Shown piece by piece: positions 32,216 to 47,992 of a DNA stretch of 64,000 nucleotides (its first letter is position 1; each line of letters starts with the position of its first letter). The stretch spans positions 37,939,273 to 38,003,272 of the forward strand of contig OX439131.1 of assembly GCA_949318235.1 (NCBI GenBank), read 5' to 3'. Below the pieces are notes generated by a model that saw only the letters and a program-made list of their open reading frames with translations, was not told the DNA's origin and searched no databases. The stretch comes from Ecdyonurus torrentis (lineage: Eukaryota > Arthropoda > Insecta > Ephemeroptera > Heptageniidae). Made by a program: the position numbers and the translations under genes.

Positions 32216-33280
32216 TGTAGTGCCGTGCACTGAGCCATGCACCAAGTACACTTGAGTGCAGAATTTAAGTTTGCAACACACTCCAAATATATATTGAATT
32301 TGAAAGATTTTCTTAAGTTTGAGTTATCTATTCTACTTGCAAGAAGTATTATATAGAAAGAATTTGAATATTTAAATTTAAAAAATCAACATTATTATTT
32401 TATTCTTTTAAATTATGATGATAAACCAAGCCAATCTGGTTATTTGTTAGGTTATGTGTGCATAAAATTATATTTTTAATGTGGTACTGTAAATGTTATA
32501 AACTTCGTGTATGTTCATAGGAATAAAAAGGATAAATTTGAAGATATACTAAATATTTTAAAGTTAGTTTTTTCATTGTTTTTGTTGTTATTATTGTTAT
32601 TTTCATTTAGATGTATAGGAAAAACGTTTGTGATTTGATATCATACTATTATTTTTGAGGGAAATACTGATGTTTTTATTCAACATTTTAAAATATTTTT
32701 ATTATTAAAAGTTTACTCTGGCAAGAAACTGTATATTGTACAAATTTTAAAACACTAGCGGGAGTTATAGCCAGTTAACTGTGATTTAATTAGTGAAGCA
32801 GACAGGAAAAAGAAATGTAAAAGCTGTATAATGGCGGTATGAATAATGAGAGTTTGACTTTACTTTTAGTTTTTAAAGCTTTTATCGCAACATTGATGAA
32901 TTGTTTCGTGTGGCATTTAAATATTAAATGAGAGTCAGACTGTGTGGGGGGGGGGGGGGGAGGGGGGAGAAATTTAAAATATGCGTTTAATTATTTTACA
33001 TAAAAATATGAAACTGTTGCGATGCAATATAATATTAGTTCTAAATTAGGGTTAGTAGTCATTATCTTCCATGATAATTCTGTGTACTTTTTTACGCTAT
33101 ATAAGGGGGTATATGAGGCGGAAATTTTAAGAGTGATCCAGACGTAAAGTCAGGCCTTTTAACTTTTAACTTCCCTTTTTTTTTTTTTTTTTTTTTTAAT
33201 ATCTTATTTATAATAACACACACACACAAATAGAGCAAGTAGTGTATCCATACTTTCCTATTCGTACTAGTGCATTGTAC
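32216..33280. other. Non-coding AT-rich stretch
   Basis: Nothing is recognised apart from a G-run (about 32945-32967) and a T-run (33176-33197). Confidence 0.55.
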
Positions 33281-33473
<193 letters not shown>

Positions 33474-34189
33474 TACATAAAATTATTATGACAAATTTCA
33501 CATATGAAGTATGTTATTTTATTATGTACAGTGTACACGATTGTTATATATTTTACCATTCAAAAACTAGCGTTAAATCTGCTATGTTATTCTTATCTTA
33601 TAATAAAGAGAAAAATACACCCTGAATTTAAATGGTACAATATATTATCACAATCGCGTTTACAGTATTTCAACTTTTTAAACACCTTACAAACGTGAAA
33701 AGTTTGTCAAGATGTTGTAGCATATAAACTTTTTCAAGAACGATTTGTAATATAATAAAAAAATATATACGATCGAAATAAAATAAAGTGGCACGAATAT
33801 ATAATAATTGTAAAAGTTTACTTTCCATCAAAGCTAAAAAAATTTAAAATAAAATTTAATATAAAATACAAATGTCACAAGTTAGAATTTTTGTGATAAA
33901 GAGAGTTAATATTTGTACATATTTACCCGCATTTTTTTTACATTCGTCACATTTACATTATTATATAAAAGTTAGAGTGAAACACAGTATACCAAATTCT
34001 ATTCATACGGAGCAATATTTTCAGTACATACAATAAATTTGATTGCATGCAGTCTCCATTAAAAGCATTAAAATGTCATGTACTGTAATTAACTTATTGT
34101 GCAATGCAAGTATTGCTGTGTGAACAGGCTGTTTGTTGTACTTGTATGTATTTATTGTTAACATAATGAGTGCTTATGTAAAGCTACAT

Positions 34190-34490
34190 AACAGAAACGG
34201 GAGTGCTGGAAAAGGAAACCACGTGATGTTAAAAGTGGGTGGTGGTTCAGTTCAGGCCTAAAGCTTGCTGGTGGCGCGAAGTTTTCTCCCACTTTTACCG
34301 TCACATAGGCGGCTTATGTTTACTCAAAATACGGAAAAGGAAGTACCGGAAGAGGAAACCACGTAACGGTAAAAGTGGTAGGTAGCTCAGGCATAAGCAT
34401 GCTGTTGGCACCAACTTTTCTCCTACTTTTACCGTCACGTGGTTTCCTCTTCCGGCACTTCCTTTTCCGCATTTTGAGTAAACATAAGCG
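34190..34490. repeat. Nested foldback repeat (GGAAACCACGT family)
   Basis: CTTATGTTTACTCAAAATAC at 34313 is mirrored by a copy ending near 34488 (GAGTAAACATAAG), with matching GGAAGAGGAAACCACGT and ACGTGGTTTCCTCTTCC. A second, partial unit (34190-34310) has the same GGAAACCACGTGATG and CCCACTTTTACCGTCAC arms. These are two MITE-like units side by side. Confidence 0.85.
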
Positions 34491-36125
34491 TCATGATTTC
34501 TTTTTAAGGCACTTCCTTCCTTCCTTCCTTTTTTTTTTTTTGTTTTTTTTCTTTCCAATTTTTAGATGTTTACATAATAAGCATTTCTTGTGCTATAAAT
34601 CTGGTAAACAAATATATCATTTTTTTAAGAACGTAATAGTAAAATTTCAAAATTTCCCCAGAATTAAAAAATATATAATCAATTTAAAAATGAACCGAAC
34701 CCAAAGATGCATACGTAATTTTTAGAGAGATTTTCTTGCGGTAAATAAAACATTTTCATCACATTATTTTTGTCAATATTTTTGCAATGTTTCCCCGTTG
34801 ACTTTTGGTTGCGTACGGACTATATAAGACCTAAGTTTTTTGTTTTCTCGTAGTGTAAACAGGTGAGGTGATTTGCCCAAGACAAGCGATTGATTGCTTT
34901 TTGGTCTGGTATCCAGGCAACGCCTCGTTCAGTATAATACTTGCCTGGGCTGAAAACTTTTGAACAAACTTCGAGTTGAAATTGTTTTTTTTTCTCTCTC
35001 TCTCTCTTTCTCAAACGTAATTGATCTGTATTTATTCATGAATCTTATACGTAATAGTGCAGTATATTGTTTGCTTGCGTAAAAATCTCCCATTATTAAA
35101 TTTCTTACTGCATTGATTTTTGATTTTGTTGTTGTATAGTATTAATATAATATAATATATATTCGTGGTTTTCTCTATTCCTTATAGCTATTTTGTATTT
35201 GTTCCACAGCTTTAAAGTTTTGTTGAAAAGTTTTCTGAGTTTAAAAATTTTAAAAATTAACATTACACAGAAGTTTGAAAATATGGTTTGTTTGTTTTAT
35301 AAACGAAACACTAAATTAGCTCGTTATACAGTATAATTAGATAAACATGTTCAAAATAATTAAGGATTATTTGAAAGTTTACAAAGTTCCATTGAATTAA
35401 AGAAATCTAATACTTTTTTTAAAGAATATAAACGTGTAGCACAAAAAAAAAAAAAAAAATACTAATAAAAAAAAAAATAAAAAAAAAATAAATAAAAGGA
35501 AACTAAAAACCAAATATTTAGTTTTTGTTACTTTTTTCTTATGCTGTAATGTGATGGTTCTTTTTCATATTATTTTGTTGTAGACGTATTATTATCATTT
35601 TTAGTAATAATTATTGATGACATTGACATTAAGAGCTTAAAGGTGATCAAAGAAAAGACGGTATTACCGAAAAAAAAATCAAGTGGCGTGTTGGGCGTGT
35701 CCCGGAAATAAACGTCCCGCAACTTTTGCTACCCTTACCTTCTTACCCTTACACCCCTCTGGACGAAAAGTTAAAGTTGCCGATATTGCCTGCCCTCATA
35801 ATGTCTTCTAAGAAAAAAAAAAAAAAAAAAAAAAAAAAGTTGAAAGTTTAAGGATGCGACCCCGCCCTTGTTAACTGACGTATTCGCCTCGCAATGCTCA
35901 CTCACATTTTGCTCATGTCACCCTGCATGCGTATATACATATCACACTTTACACCACTCGATAATTTGCCCTGATTATCTGTCACCTTACGATACTTCAA
36001 ATATGATAAAATGATAATGCAAAACAATAAAATACTATTTATACTTTAATTAAAATACTCCAGAAAAATTCAAGCCTACCTGTGTCCAATATACACATTT
36101 CATGTGTCGTTATACTCAATTTGTC

Positions 36126-36163
<38 letters not shown>

Positions 36164-36960
36164 GAAAAATCCTTGTTTTAATATCATGAACTGCTAACTC
36201 TATACGTTATGAAGTTTTATCTTATCGATTGATTCTTTTTATCCACTTACTATATTTGTATAATTTATCATCCTGCGAGACCATTATATTTTTTGTTACA
36301 CGTTAACATGGACTGTCCCTGGAGAAGCGTCGTAATCGTATTGTTACTGACATTGACAATTCCTACTGGACGTCTCGCAATACTATACAGTACACAGTAC
36401 ACACATATAACTACGTATATATAATAATATAAAGAGGACAAAATGATATCACCTTAACGTACTGTACTATACCCCATTAGTTGTGGGTTTTATTATTATA
36501 GCAATATTACATTATTTCCATACATACATTATTTGATATAATTCTCAAAGGCACACACAAGTTTTATATATCTATTCCCAGAATTTATTATATATTGTAA
36601 CTTACATAGCTTTATTTTTGTTTAAATTTCAAATTCAGAAGTTTTGTATCTTTAAATCAACGAATACTTGATTATTTATACAAGACTTGTAAGTAAACAC
36701 GTAATACAAGTTGTAAATTAATAAATTAAGATAATAATAGCAATATTAAAAAAAAAAAAGTTTAATTGTTAAATTTCAAATAATACTTTTGTATCTTACA
36801 AAGTTAGTGAAACATAAACAAAATATGATATCTATAAGTTTTGAATGTGCATGATCAAAATAAAATATCAATCACTGTAGAGGCTAGCACGTGGACGTGA
36901 TTTCAATCAAAATGAAGCAAGGTTTTGATTTAATTGCATGGATCTATCGCTTCCTCGCAA
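34491..36960. other. Non-coding stretch
   Basis: There is a T-rich tract near 34530, a TATATAAG at 34820 and poly(A)/poly(T) runs. A somewhat GC-richer stretch at 35690-35950 contains 'gtggcgtgttgggcgtg'. A low-complexity-adjacent frame at 34820-35014 on the minus strand was not recognised as a gene. Confidence 0.5.
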
Positions 36961-36970
36961 TGGCACCCTT

Positions 36971-36973
<3 letters not shown>

Positions 36974-37028
<55 letters not shown>
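36974..37028. repeat. CT microsatellite
   Basis: Pure CT repeat of about 55 bp. Confidence 0.95.
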
Positions 37029-37032
<4 letters not shown>

Positions 37033-37672
37033 CTAGCTTGCAGATTTAATCAAGAGCTCACCGCGTGCGGCGAAGGCTATTTTCACTCATCACTCTAACC
37101 AAGGGAGGTCCAACTGTAACACAACGATCAACCCAATATAAATTGTATCAACTTTGAAATGTCATTGATATAGCTTCAAATAAAAATGATTTAGAATAAA
37201 ATTATAATGAATTAAAAATATATTTATATATAAATAAAAATAAAGTAGAGTTATATTATACAATATATTATAGAAAGGTAAATATAAAATTTAAATATCT
37301 AAATTCATGATTTATATCTGCATACAATCAACTCGACAAAATGTATAAAATACTAAACGGTTTCATGACTCAATGATGTAATCATTTTGTCATCGTTCTT
37401 AATGGTCGTGAGCTGATAATTTTACTAAAGCACGCAGTATTTACGTATTACGTAATTTAAAACAGATTATTTCAAATTTGTTAACATCGTAATTTATTCT
37501 TTAAAAAAAAAATAATAATAATTGCATCCCCATAAAAAATTATTTCAAAAAATCCACATCCTTTGCAATTTATTGTGTAGTGAAGTATCGGCAGTAAATC
37601 AAAAAGTTCCGAACTATGCAAATGTAAGGAAGGTTTTTTATTTACTATCGGTATACTGTATGTCTATGTATG

Positions 37673-37799
37673 TACATGAGCTCTGTCCAAAAGCTTAACA
37701 ACGGGGCAGCGGTGGCCGATGCGTTTTCTCATAAAGATAGCATAGCGTGATTGCGGGTTGCCTATACAAATCGTTCTCAAACTTTTGGCCGGAGCTGTA
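37673..37799. mobile_element. Tc1/mariner-like remnant (copy 2)
   Basis: TACATGAGCTCTGTCCAAAA at the left and AACTTTTGGCCGGAGCTGTA at the right are inverted ends flanked by TA. The interior 'agatagcatagcgtgattgc' matches copy 1 at 22211-22335 in the same orientation. Confidence 0.8.
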
Positions 37800-38625
37800 C
37801 AGTACATACAATTATAATACCTAATTATTATTTAATTTTATTGTTTTCCTGAATTTATTTCATTCATATGCGTAGCCTAAGAGTGTTAAAAATTGGATGA
37901 CCACAGTTTTAATAAACTGCTCTCTATTAGTATAACTTTCAAAATTCACCTATATGACAACGTGCAAAAAAATAACAGTAAAACACTTAATTCCTTTTTT
38001 GCAAACAATTTTTTTCTGCGTATGCTTTTGTGATCTAAAAAATTGCTCTTAATTTTCATTTGCTTTTTAAACACATTCTAAGTTATTTTCAAATTTCACG
38101 AGAGAGGAAAAAAAAAAAAAAAAAAAAAAATAGGCGATAAAAATGTTGTAGCTTGAATGGTACAGGAATTAATGAGTGCTAAATTTTATTATATAGTAAC
38201 GCTATGTATTTTTAAAATAGCTTCTTCTCTCACTTTTTTTTAATGCATATTTTAGTTTATACAACATTCATTTTATAATGTGTAATTTTATTTATTTTTA
38301 ATAACAACAAAAATGCATTAATAATAAACATTTAATATTTATATTATTTTAATGAGAAATATATTTTATTCAGTTTGTTTAAGAAACCGACGTTTTATAT
38401 GTATGTGCTTAAAAAAAAACGTACAGCTTACACAAATAAATCTATGATTTTATTTATAGAACTTAATTAGTATACAATTATTTTGTTGAATTTTTACATG
38501 CAAAAGCAATTCATTTATTAGTGAAACATGAAAAATAACTTTAATTTTGAAGAGCTTTACATAAGTTAAGTAAGTTGAAGAGAAAAATTTTTTTCGTAAT
38601 TTTTTCTTCTATTATTCATGCTTGA
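37800..38625. other. Non-coding AT-rich stretch
   Basis: No feature is recognised except an A tract at 38108-38130. Confidence 0.55.
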
Positions 38626-38966
38626 TTAAGGGAGTAGGGGACCTCGACGCCGGCCTTTAGACTCAAACTTTTCTCATCAAAAAAATCTGAAATTTTGCAC
38701 AATGCCAGCTTGAGACAATTTCAAAAATATAAAAATTTGGGGGAGTCACCGTACAAATTAATTTTATATATGATTTTTTGAAATTTTAAGCCCATAAGAC
38801 CCACTGTTAATTTCAATAATTTTTTCTTTTTTTTTTTCGGGACGGTCAAACATCATGAATTTTTTATCACGGCTAGGTGTGACCCTTAGTTACACAATGA
38901 CAACAAATTTAGACCCAAAACCCTTTTAGTTTTTGAGATATAAGGTCGGTACCCTACTTCCATTAA
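38626..38966 (-). mobile_element. TTAA-flanked MITE (copy 2), inverted relative to copy 1
   Basis: TTAAGGGAGTAGGGGACC begins the element and GGTACCCTACTTCCATTAA ends it. The interior ('cgtacaaattaatttta', 'aagcccataaga', 'tagacccaaaac') is the reverse complement of copy 1 at 18613-18951. Confidence 0.87.
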
Positions 38967-39499
38967 CCATTAATCCCTGTAAAAAATATTTTTATAATAT
39001 ATTTATTTATTTTTTATTCTTTATAAATATACTCATCTAATTTATTAAGTATATATTTTTAATGTTTTAAACCAAACACACTATAGAAACACTAACACAT
39101 CCATGTTTATTATTTAACCTTATTGTTTAGATATATGGTGCAATATTTGATTAGCATATTGATTTATTATATCAAATACCATTCTCTCAAACCATAAATT
39201 TTTAATAATACTTTTTATTTTTTCTTTTGTTAAGATCTACGTGGCAAATTTTATTACATTTTTTTTTTTAATTTTGCTCTATGGTTGGTGAGTTACTGTA
39301 AACACAAAACGGTTAATTAAAATTTTATATGGTTATATAAACATGTATCAAAATTTATGTTTATTTATAATAAAAATTTAATGTATACATAATATATTCT
39401 GTAGAGTAAAAATTTAGAAACCTATAAAATAAATTTACATATTTGTTCTTAAATTACATAAAATACGCTAGGAAAAAGATACATACGTAATAAATAATA

Positions 39500-39715
39500 A
39501 CGTTAGCTCATTCTCAATACCAGAAATGTTTCATTCAATATTCGTTATTACATAATTAGTGCTGTATTGCATATTAGTTTTGTTGAATGGCATAATTATT
39601 ACGTTACATTGCAAAATTATTTATGATCTTCAAATTTTGTTGCTACCTGGATAAATATGCTATTAATAGATGCAATATAAATTATGTAATTTCTATACGG
39701 AAAAAAATGACAATC
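39500..39715. repeat. AGCATAAT-type dispersed repeat, diverged copy
   Basis: This copy resembles the copies at 40155-40345 and 50500-50690, sharing 'cataattattta', 'gcaatataaattatgtaat' and a terminal 'tttctatacgg'. It is the most diverged of the three. Confidence 0.5.
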
Positions 39716-39800
39716 GGGCAGGTACAAAAAACCTGTAAAATGCATAACGCTAAATATAAGCCTGGAACAGGTATTGATATACGACAACATTATGCTACAA

Positions 39801-39912
39801 TAATGCTGTTCGTAAACCCTGTTCTCTTGCACCAAAAAATGCGCATTCCATTTGAATAACCAAAGGCGATCGTCATTTTTGGTGCAGAGAACAGGGTTTA
39901 CGAACAGCATTA
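39801..39912. mobile_element. Foldback MITE, AATGCTGTTCGTAAACCCTG family, copy 1
   Basis: TAATGCTGTTCGTAAACCC and GGGTTTACGAACAGCATTA are inverted ends of a 112-bp element, bounded by TA. The interior has 'gcgcattccatttga' and 'gatcgtcattttt'. Copy 2, inverted, is at 46770-46880. Confidence 0.9.
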
Positions 39913-40154
39913 ATAAAAATGTAACTCCTATGTAAGCAAACAAACAAACAAACAAACAAACAAAAAAAAAAAAAAAAAAAAAAACGTAATAATTAAAGTA
40001 TACACTCTGGCCAAAACAAGATCGTTCCCGCCAAAAGCTGTATCCGCGGTGCTAAACCAATCAGAGAGCGTGTTATGTTATAAACCTATTAGCCAATCAC
40101 AGTTGACTTTACATTGTTAATTACACTGTATCCGCTCGAACTAGTATTGGGAGA

Positions 40155-40345
40155 AGTGTAGCTAATTTTCAGCACAATTTGTTCCATTCAGCATAATCTA
40201 TATAACTTCATAATTAATATGTTACAAAGCACAAATATTATATTGTACAGCATAATTATTTATGTTGTTCTAATTTACCATTATTTATGCTATATATAGA
40301 CATAAATGCAGCATAAATTACGTAATTAATACTTTTCGTGTAGAT
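40155..40345. repeat. AGCATAAT-type dispersed repeat
   Basis: Blocks 'cagcacaatttgttc', 'cagcataat', 'gtacagcataattattta' and 'gcataaatta' are shared in order with 50500-50690. Confidence 0.8.
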
Positions 40346-41799
40346 TAGATTACATTTCACTTGTATTAGGTGACATCCGTGACATCAAATACCAATACCA
40401 ATATATCGGTTCCAATACCTCTTGCAATAAGTAGGTTTCATATACCTGCCATATGATAGTATTTTTTTTTTTTTTTTTTTTTTTTTTGCCGTGTACTTTC
40501 CGTGAATAATAATGTTTATTTATGACATCTGGGATTGTCGTTATTATGTGTTTTAATTTATATTTTGCAATGCATTGCGTAGTGAAATACAAGCAGTATT
40601 GCTCTCATCTTCAGATGTCAGTCTTGGTGACCTTTGACCCGTGCACACACGGTGGCCTCTATAGTGATATATTTGCTCAGTATTACCTCCTCTCCTATAC
40701 ATAAAACACCGAGATATGTATGACAGCCAGCTGCGGCCTGATAACGAGAATGGAATACACAATATTTATTTGTAGCCTAGAATATTTTTCACTTCAATTA
40801 ATTAAAAAAAAAAAAAAAAAAAAAAAAAGCACTGATGATAAAAATAAACCTATGATGTTATTGAACTTCATATTGGTGGTGTGTTTTAATAAAGGTCAAA
40901 AAATAATATAAAAAAGAAGAAGAAGAGAAAAGAAGCTTTTGTATCTGAATAGAATTAGCATTTAACATTGTTCTAGCTACTGTTTCCGTGGCAATTAATA
41001 TTGATATGTTAAATGTTTTATCTTAGATTCATATACTGTACACGTAAAATAGTTTATATCGATATTACAGTACAGACAAAAAGGTGAGAGGTAAATTAAA
41101 CTCCTGACTTACTCCATGCAACATCTAACACCTTACAAGAACAAAAATATATATATATATAATATATGAAAAAAGTTTGATTTCTTTGATAAAGCTGGTG
41201 TCAGGCTCTCGTTACCTTTCAAATTAAATTTTTATTACGAAAAAAGAAAATAAAAAACACGAAAGAATTTCAATTTCAACTTCTTTCTTCTTTTTTTTTA
41301 TATATATATAAAAGTGAAAGCAAAGTATTTGTTAAAGAATCGTTAGGAGATAAGGTCGTATTAATTAATTATTTGATAATTAACTTTGAAAAATAATTTT
41401 GTGATTATAAATTGTCAAATTTTACTTATTTTCATTTTATATCTAGTTTTAACTTTGAATTTTAATGAAGAAATTCCTTTTTGGACTTAAGTTAATTTTG
41501 AAATTCAAAACTTAAAAGTAAAGTTTAATACTTTTTTATGTTATAAATATAATATTTACCAATAATAAAACATTCAGATTTAGTGACTTCTAAAATAAAT
41601 AGTATCTTTTTTTTTTTAATGAGGCTTAATTTAAATAACACCTCAAAAATAATTTTTTTCAAACTTTTGCTTTAATTTGCATTTATTTTTCACATTTTTC
41701 TGCTTTTACAAAACATACTTGAATAAAAACGTCGCAGTATCTCATTTTCAGCCTTAAAGGCTATAGAAAATTTAAAAGTGTAACATTTTTTGCTCTGTG

Positions 41800-42060
41800 T
41801 GGTGTTACTCTTGTGGGTTGATCAAATTCTCTTAACTCCACTTCGTCCACTCCCCCTGGCTTGGGCAAATGTTATGGGCGAACGCCAATTCTCCACCACC
41901 GCACCACAGGAGTGAGTAGCTCTTGCAAGTCGTATTATGCTGGCATTTAGCAGGTAGTAAAATGAAAATGCCGCGGCATATCGTTCAACTAAAGGTCATA
42001 TCATATATTGTGACGTCACGTGGTCCCGCCCGCGCTTTTGTCTTGTCAAAATATTTCATT
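41800..42060 (+). promoter_or_regulatory. GC-richer block with CRE/E-box
   Basis: TGACGTCACGTGG (42011-42023) overlaps a CRE and an E-box and is followed by CCCGCCCGCGC. Upstream there is a donor-like GGA|GTGAGT near 41911. This is a candidate regulatory region or alternative first exon, with low support. Confidence 0.3.
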
Positions 42061-42569
42061 GTTATTTCATTAGTTAATGAAATTTACCTTATAAGATTCG
42101 TATTTGTATGCCTTCTTATGTAAATGTTGTAAATTTGTCATTAATTAAAATACTTCTTATTTTTAAACACAGCATTTTTCCTTGTATTCGTATACGGCTA
42201 ATTTACGAGACATAAACGGGAAAGATTTTCTTTTTCCTTTTATTGTCTATTTATTACTACATCACTACTAATTATTTTTCAATTTTGTAAAATGCAGCCT
42301 GCTATCATTCAATTATAAAATAAACATAATATAATTTTTCATAATAAATATAAACATTGTTTATATTAGAAATAGTGATGTCATTTGTTTTTGGGGTGGA
42401 TAATTGGTCTAGAAATATGGTCAGGATTAAAAAGCCATGCATGCATGCTTGCTTTGTCCGCGAGTCTTTCTGTATGTGCGTGTCTTTCCGACCACACCCA
42501 CTCTTGCAAAACTTGCACGAAATTTCCTTTCCTCGAGTCTCTCTCTTCGATCCTATACACTTCTTTCTC

Positions 42570-42669
42570 TCTCTCTCTCTCTCTTTCTCTATATAATTTA
42601 CAACCCTTACTTTTTTTTTATTCCAAGGTAATAACACCACATATTTTCCATGTCGATTCATTTCTGACA

Positions 42670-42728
<59 letters not shown>
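42570..42728. repeat. CT microsatellites
   Basis: CT runs at about 42567-42592 and 42673-42728. SLSLSL and RERERE frames here are artefacts. Confidence 0.95.
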
Positions 42729-42730
<2 letters not shown>

Positions 42731-42779
42731 TCGCTCTTGCACAAACTTCTTTGTCGTTTGTCGTCACTTTAAAAATATG

Positions 42780-44600
42780 AATATTTTTCTTCAACTAGAG
42801 AAAGATTAAGTGGAGTTGATTAATTGTTCCAGTAAATAGTATATAGCCACACTGACTTCCCCACACAGTTTACAGTTTAGTAGTTTACATTTTGTATCAT
42901 ATTTTAAAACACTCTGCTAAAATCTTCTTTGGTCAAAGAAATTATTTTCTATACACATATGCTAAAATGTAATATATTATGTATGTTACTGTGTTATATT
43001 GTTAAGTTATATATTTATTTCCACTTTTTTCTTTTAAATCCTAACGTTTCATTTTATGTGCCATGAAATCTCGGAAAGTTGAATATTTTATCTGCTTGAA
43101 TAATTTAATATTTGTGGTTGTAACCCTTGGTTGTAACTAATTATTTATCTGGCAATGAAAATCTTCATCATTTTATGATCTTTATGCACCAGCGTTATTA
43201 TATTATGATGGTTCCAATTTATTTTAATTTTTAGCTATAATAAGTAATAACTTTTAATAAAGTTAAATTTGTTTTATTACGTATATAAACATGTAAAGAA
43301 AAGCATTAGATAAACACGGAAAATTAGCTTAGAAAATTCAGTGTTATATGATAGACAAAATAATGTCGATACGTAAATTGAAAACAAACGTATACAGCTA
43401 TATTAAAAATTTGAAAATATCATTCAAGTCTCAAATCATAGTCCTACTTTTAAATTTAATATATTTTAATCATATTTATAAATTATAAGGTGTGGTAATA
43501 TTCCTTATGGAGGTTGAGCATGTTATCTGTTATATATGAATTAAATGTTATCAAGTAAGTGTGTTACTTCGCGACATCCGCTGATAACCTGATAAACCGC
43601 ATAAAGCAGCAGTCAGACCATAGGCAGACCACGTTCGAAATAATCAATCGTTATGTTCGGATATTATCTAACATCATTTTACTTTAAAAGAAAAAAAAAT
43701 AGAAAGAAATGTCAGTTTATTATTATAAAAGGTTATTTCTTGACATATAAAATTGGCAGCAACTTTAAATGAGCTTCAATATTGATTGATAAATTATATA
43801 AATTGACATTTCATGTATTTAAATTGTGATTTTTATATCAAGATATATATTTTTTTTACGTACATATCAAATAAAAATTTCAAATATTGTACGGGTATTG
43901 ATTAATATATAGTAAAGTATGAATCCTTGGGTTGTATTATTTGATCATAATTGGAAAATTACTAAATTGCTTTGCTCTACCTCACTATACTTTATTATTT
44001 TATTTATACATTTCTCTTTCAAGTTGATTTCTATAACAACAAGGACAATGTTTAATTTTTGTCGTATCAATGTTACGTCATAGATTTTTTTCATTTTTTT
44101 TTTTTTTTTTTTTGTACTTTCTTGAACTTTTCTCATGCTAGAAATGTGCTGCAAATAGGGAATTGCATTTCATGAAGTGTGGCATATCAAATAACGTAAT
44201 GTACAATTAGCGTGTTTGTAATATAAAGGGTTGTTGATAACATTTCCCAATTTGCTAATTTACATGTGTAAAAAGTCTGCATGATAAATCTACAAAGTAG
44301 TGTTATTACTTTATAAAAATACTATATAAAATAACAAAATATATTATTTCATTTTAAGTTTTTGGCCTATTTAATTTTTTAACCCCTCGATTCATTATTA
44401 TTATTAGCCATTGACAGACTAATAAGTGCATGCAAAGAGTTGCGCGCGCAAGTTAGATTTTGTTTTTTCTTCCTTTTTTTATTTTATATATATATATTTT
44501 TTACGATCTTTGCTAGGCAACGAGGGTTTAGTCTGGAAGTTAGGGTTATATTGTGTCCGAGCTGTTTCAGTTGTAGGTGTAAAGTATAGTAGTGAGCACC
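42780..44600. other. Non-coding AT-rich stretch
   Basis: No gene or repeat family is recognised. It is AT-rich throughout, with a T-run at 44092-44114. Confidence 0.5.
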
Positions 44601-44686
44601 ACGCAGGCACCACGGCACGGTGTTTGAGCACGTCATAGTCATGGCCCGATACTGGCGGCACTACTAGCGCCACTCTCTTTCTGTAA

Positions 44687-44868
44687 TCAGTGTTATCAGG
44701 GTGTGTGGCGGGACCGCGCGCTCGTTCGTTTGCTTTGCTTGCTTCGCTCGTGGCGTGTGCCAGTGTCACTTTGGTGTCTCATGTGTGGTGCAGCGGTGAC
44801 TTAATTTCTAATTTGTTACTCAATTATCCGTTGTGTTGTTTTATTAACGTGCCTGCCCATAAAGCGGG
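44687..44868 (+). other. Candidate untranslated first exon of a long gene
   Basis: This GC-rich block in AT-rich DNA starts around an initiator TCAGT (44687-44691) and ends at a consensus donor GCGGG|GTGAGT (44869). There is no TATA at -30, and repeated GCTCG/TTCG words follow. There is no long plus-strand ORF. The next convincing plus-strand exon is at 63798, so a roughly 19-kb first intron is possible. The true TSS and linkage are unproven. Confidence 0.45.
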
Positions 44869-46760
<1,892 letters not shown>

Positions 46761-46769
46761 AGCTTGAAT

Positions 46770-46880
46770 TAATGCTGTTCGTAAACCCTGTTCTTTGCCC
46801 CTAAAATGACGATCAGCTATGGTTAATCAAATGGAATGCGCACTTTTTGGTGCAAGAGAACAGGGTTTACGAACAGCATT
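46770..46880. mobile_element. Foldback MITE, AATGCTGTTCGTAAACCCTG family, copy 2
   Basis: This copy has the same ends as 39801-39912, with the interior in opposite orientation ('aaatgacgatc' then 'aaatggaatgcgc'). It abuts a CRE-bearing repeat unit that starts about 25 bp later. Confidence 0.9.
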
Positions 46881-46904
46881 TGTGAAAATTTCAATCTTGG
46901 TAAC

Positions 46905-47236
46905 AATATGGTGGTTTCATTCATGTTAAAGTCGACGCCATAATTGAGCGCTAAATAACATGGACCAGCATGGAAAAATAGCTCATATAGGGAGTTTAAA
47001 AATACTTCGCAATTTTTTTTAGCGCATTGATGCTATTAACAGGTTGAATTAGTTTTTCAAGTATGCAATAAAAATAGTAATAATAACAAAAAAATAACTA
47101 ATTTTCAAAAGAAAATGGCAAAAAAAAAAAAAAAACTGCGTTTGTCCTATATGCTGAGCAACGTTATTCATTGCTCAAAAAGAGCATCAAAAAGCATTCA
47201 GAATGACGTCATGCGCACACACCCTATAGAGTGGTG
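46905..47236. repeat. CRE-bearing dispersed repeat, third unit
   Basis: 'gtggtttcattca', 'aacatgg', 'gtcctata(t)gctgagcaa' and 'aatgacgtcatgcgca' followed by 'caccctata' match the tandem units at 31262-31880. Confidence 0.8.
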
Positions 47237-47660
47237 ACAATTAACTTTGCTATATACAGTACAGTGCAGGACAGCAGAATCAAACTATAGCATTATTTAA
47301 CTCTTAAATCTGTGCTTTTGTGTGTATTATTTAGTAGATTTAATGCAAGTACTTTTATTTTTACATAGTTTTCCCCCCTTGTCGTTCTACCCATTTTTTA
47401 AAGTTAAAAATCACAACACCAAGTAATTTCACCATTAGTCATAAATCGCGTTCCAAAGAAATTATCCTAGAGTAAAATTTGGTTTGGTGCGGAGTTATCA
47501 GTTAAGGAAATTGAATGTGGTGTGCAAAAACCGACAAAAGTGAATCCATGTAATTACAATATAATATAATATATATATATATATATCAAAGTATAATATA
47601 TAAATATTTGAAAATATTTATCTAGCACTATAATATATAGTGCACTATATATATATAGTG

Positions 47661-47702
<42 letters not shown>

Positions 47703-47956
47703 TGATGCTAGTTGGACGTGTGCTACTTATAATTGATTTTTTTTTTAATCTTCGTAATATGTAGCTTTTGATTTTACACTTTAAGTTATTACGAAAACCA
47801 GAAATAAAATAATAACAGACTGCATTATTAAAAATAAAAATTTGTTGCGGTATGCAAAACTACTTAAGGTAGTTAATTTAAAATGCTTTCAATTTCACCT
47901 TCATAAAATAAATAACAAAATATATAATAATGCACGAAGGTTTTATTCGTTCAATT

Positions 47957-47992
<36 letters not shown>

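Noticed and set aside
34820..35014. Minus-strand ORF containing GKYYTERGVAWIPDQK
   Set aside because: It has balanced composition, but I recognise no family, it has no splice context, and part of it is CT-repeat derived. It may be repeat-derived.
44479..44769. 96-codon minus-strand ORF over the GC-rich block
   Set aside because: Its frame is open because of base composition. The block has plus-strand initiator and donor signals, and no family similarity is seen.
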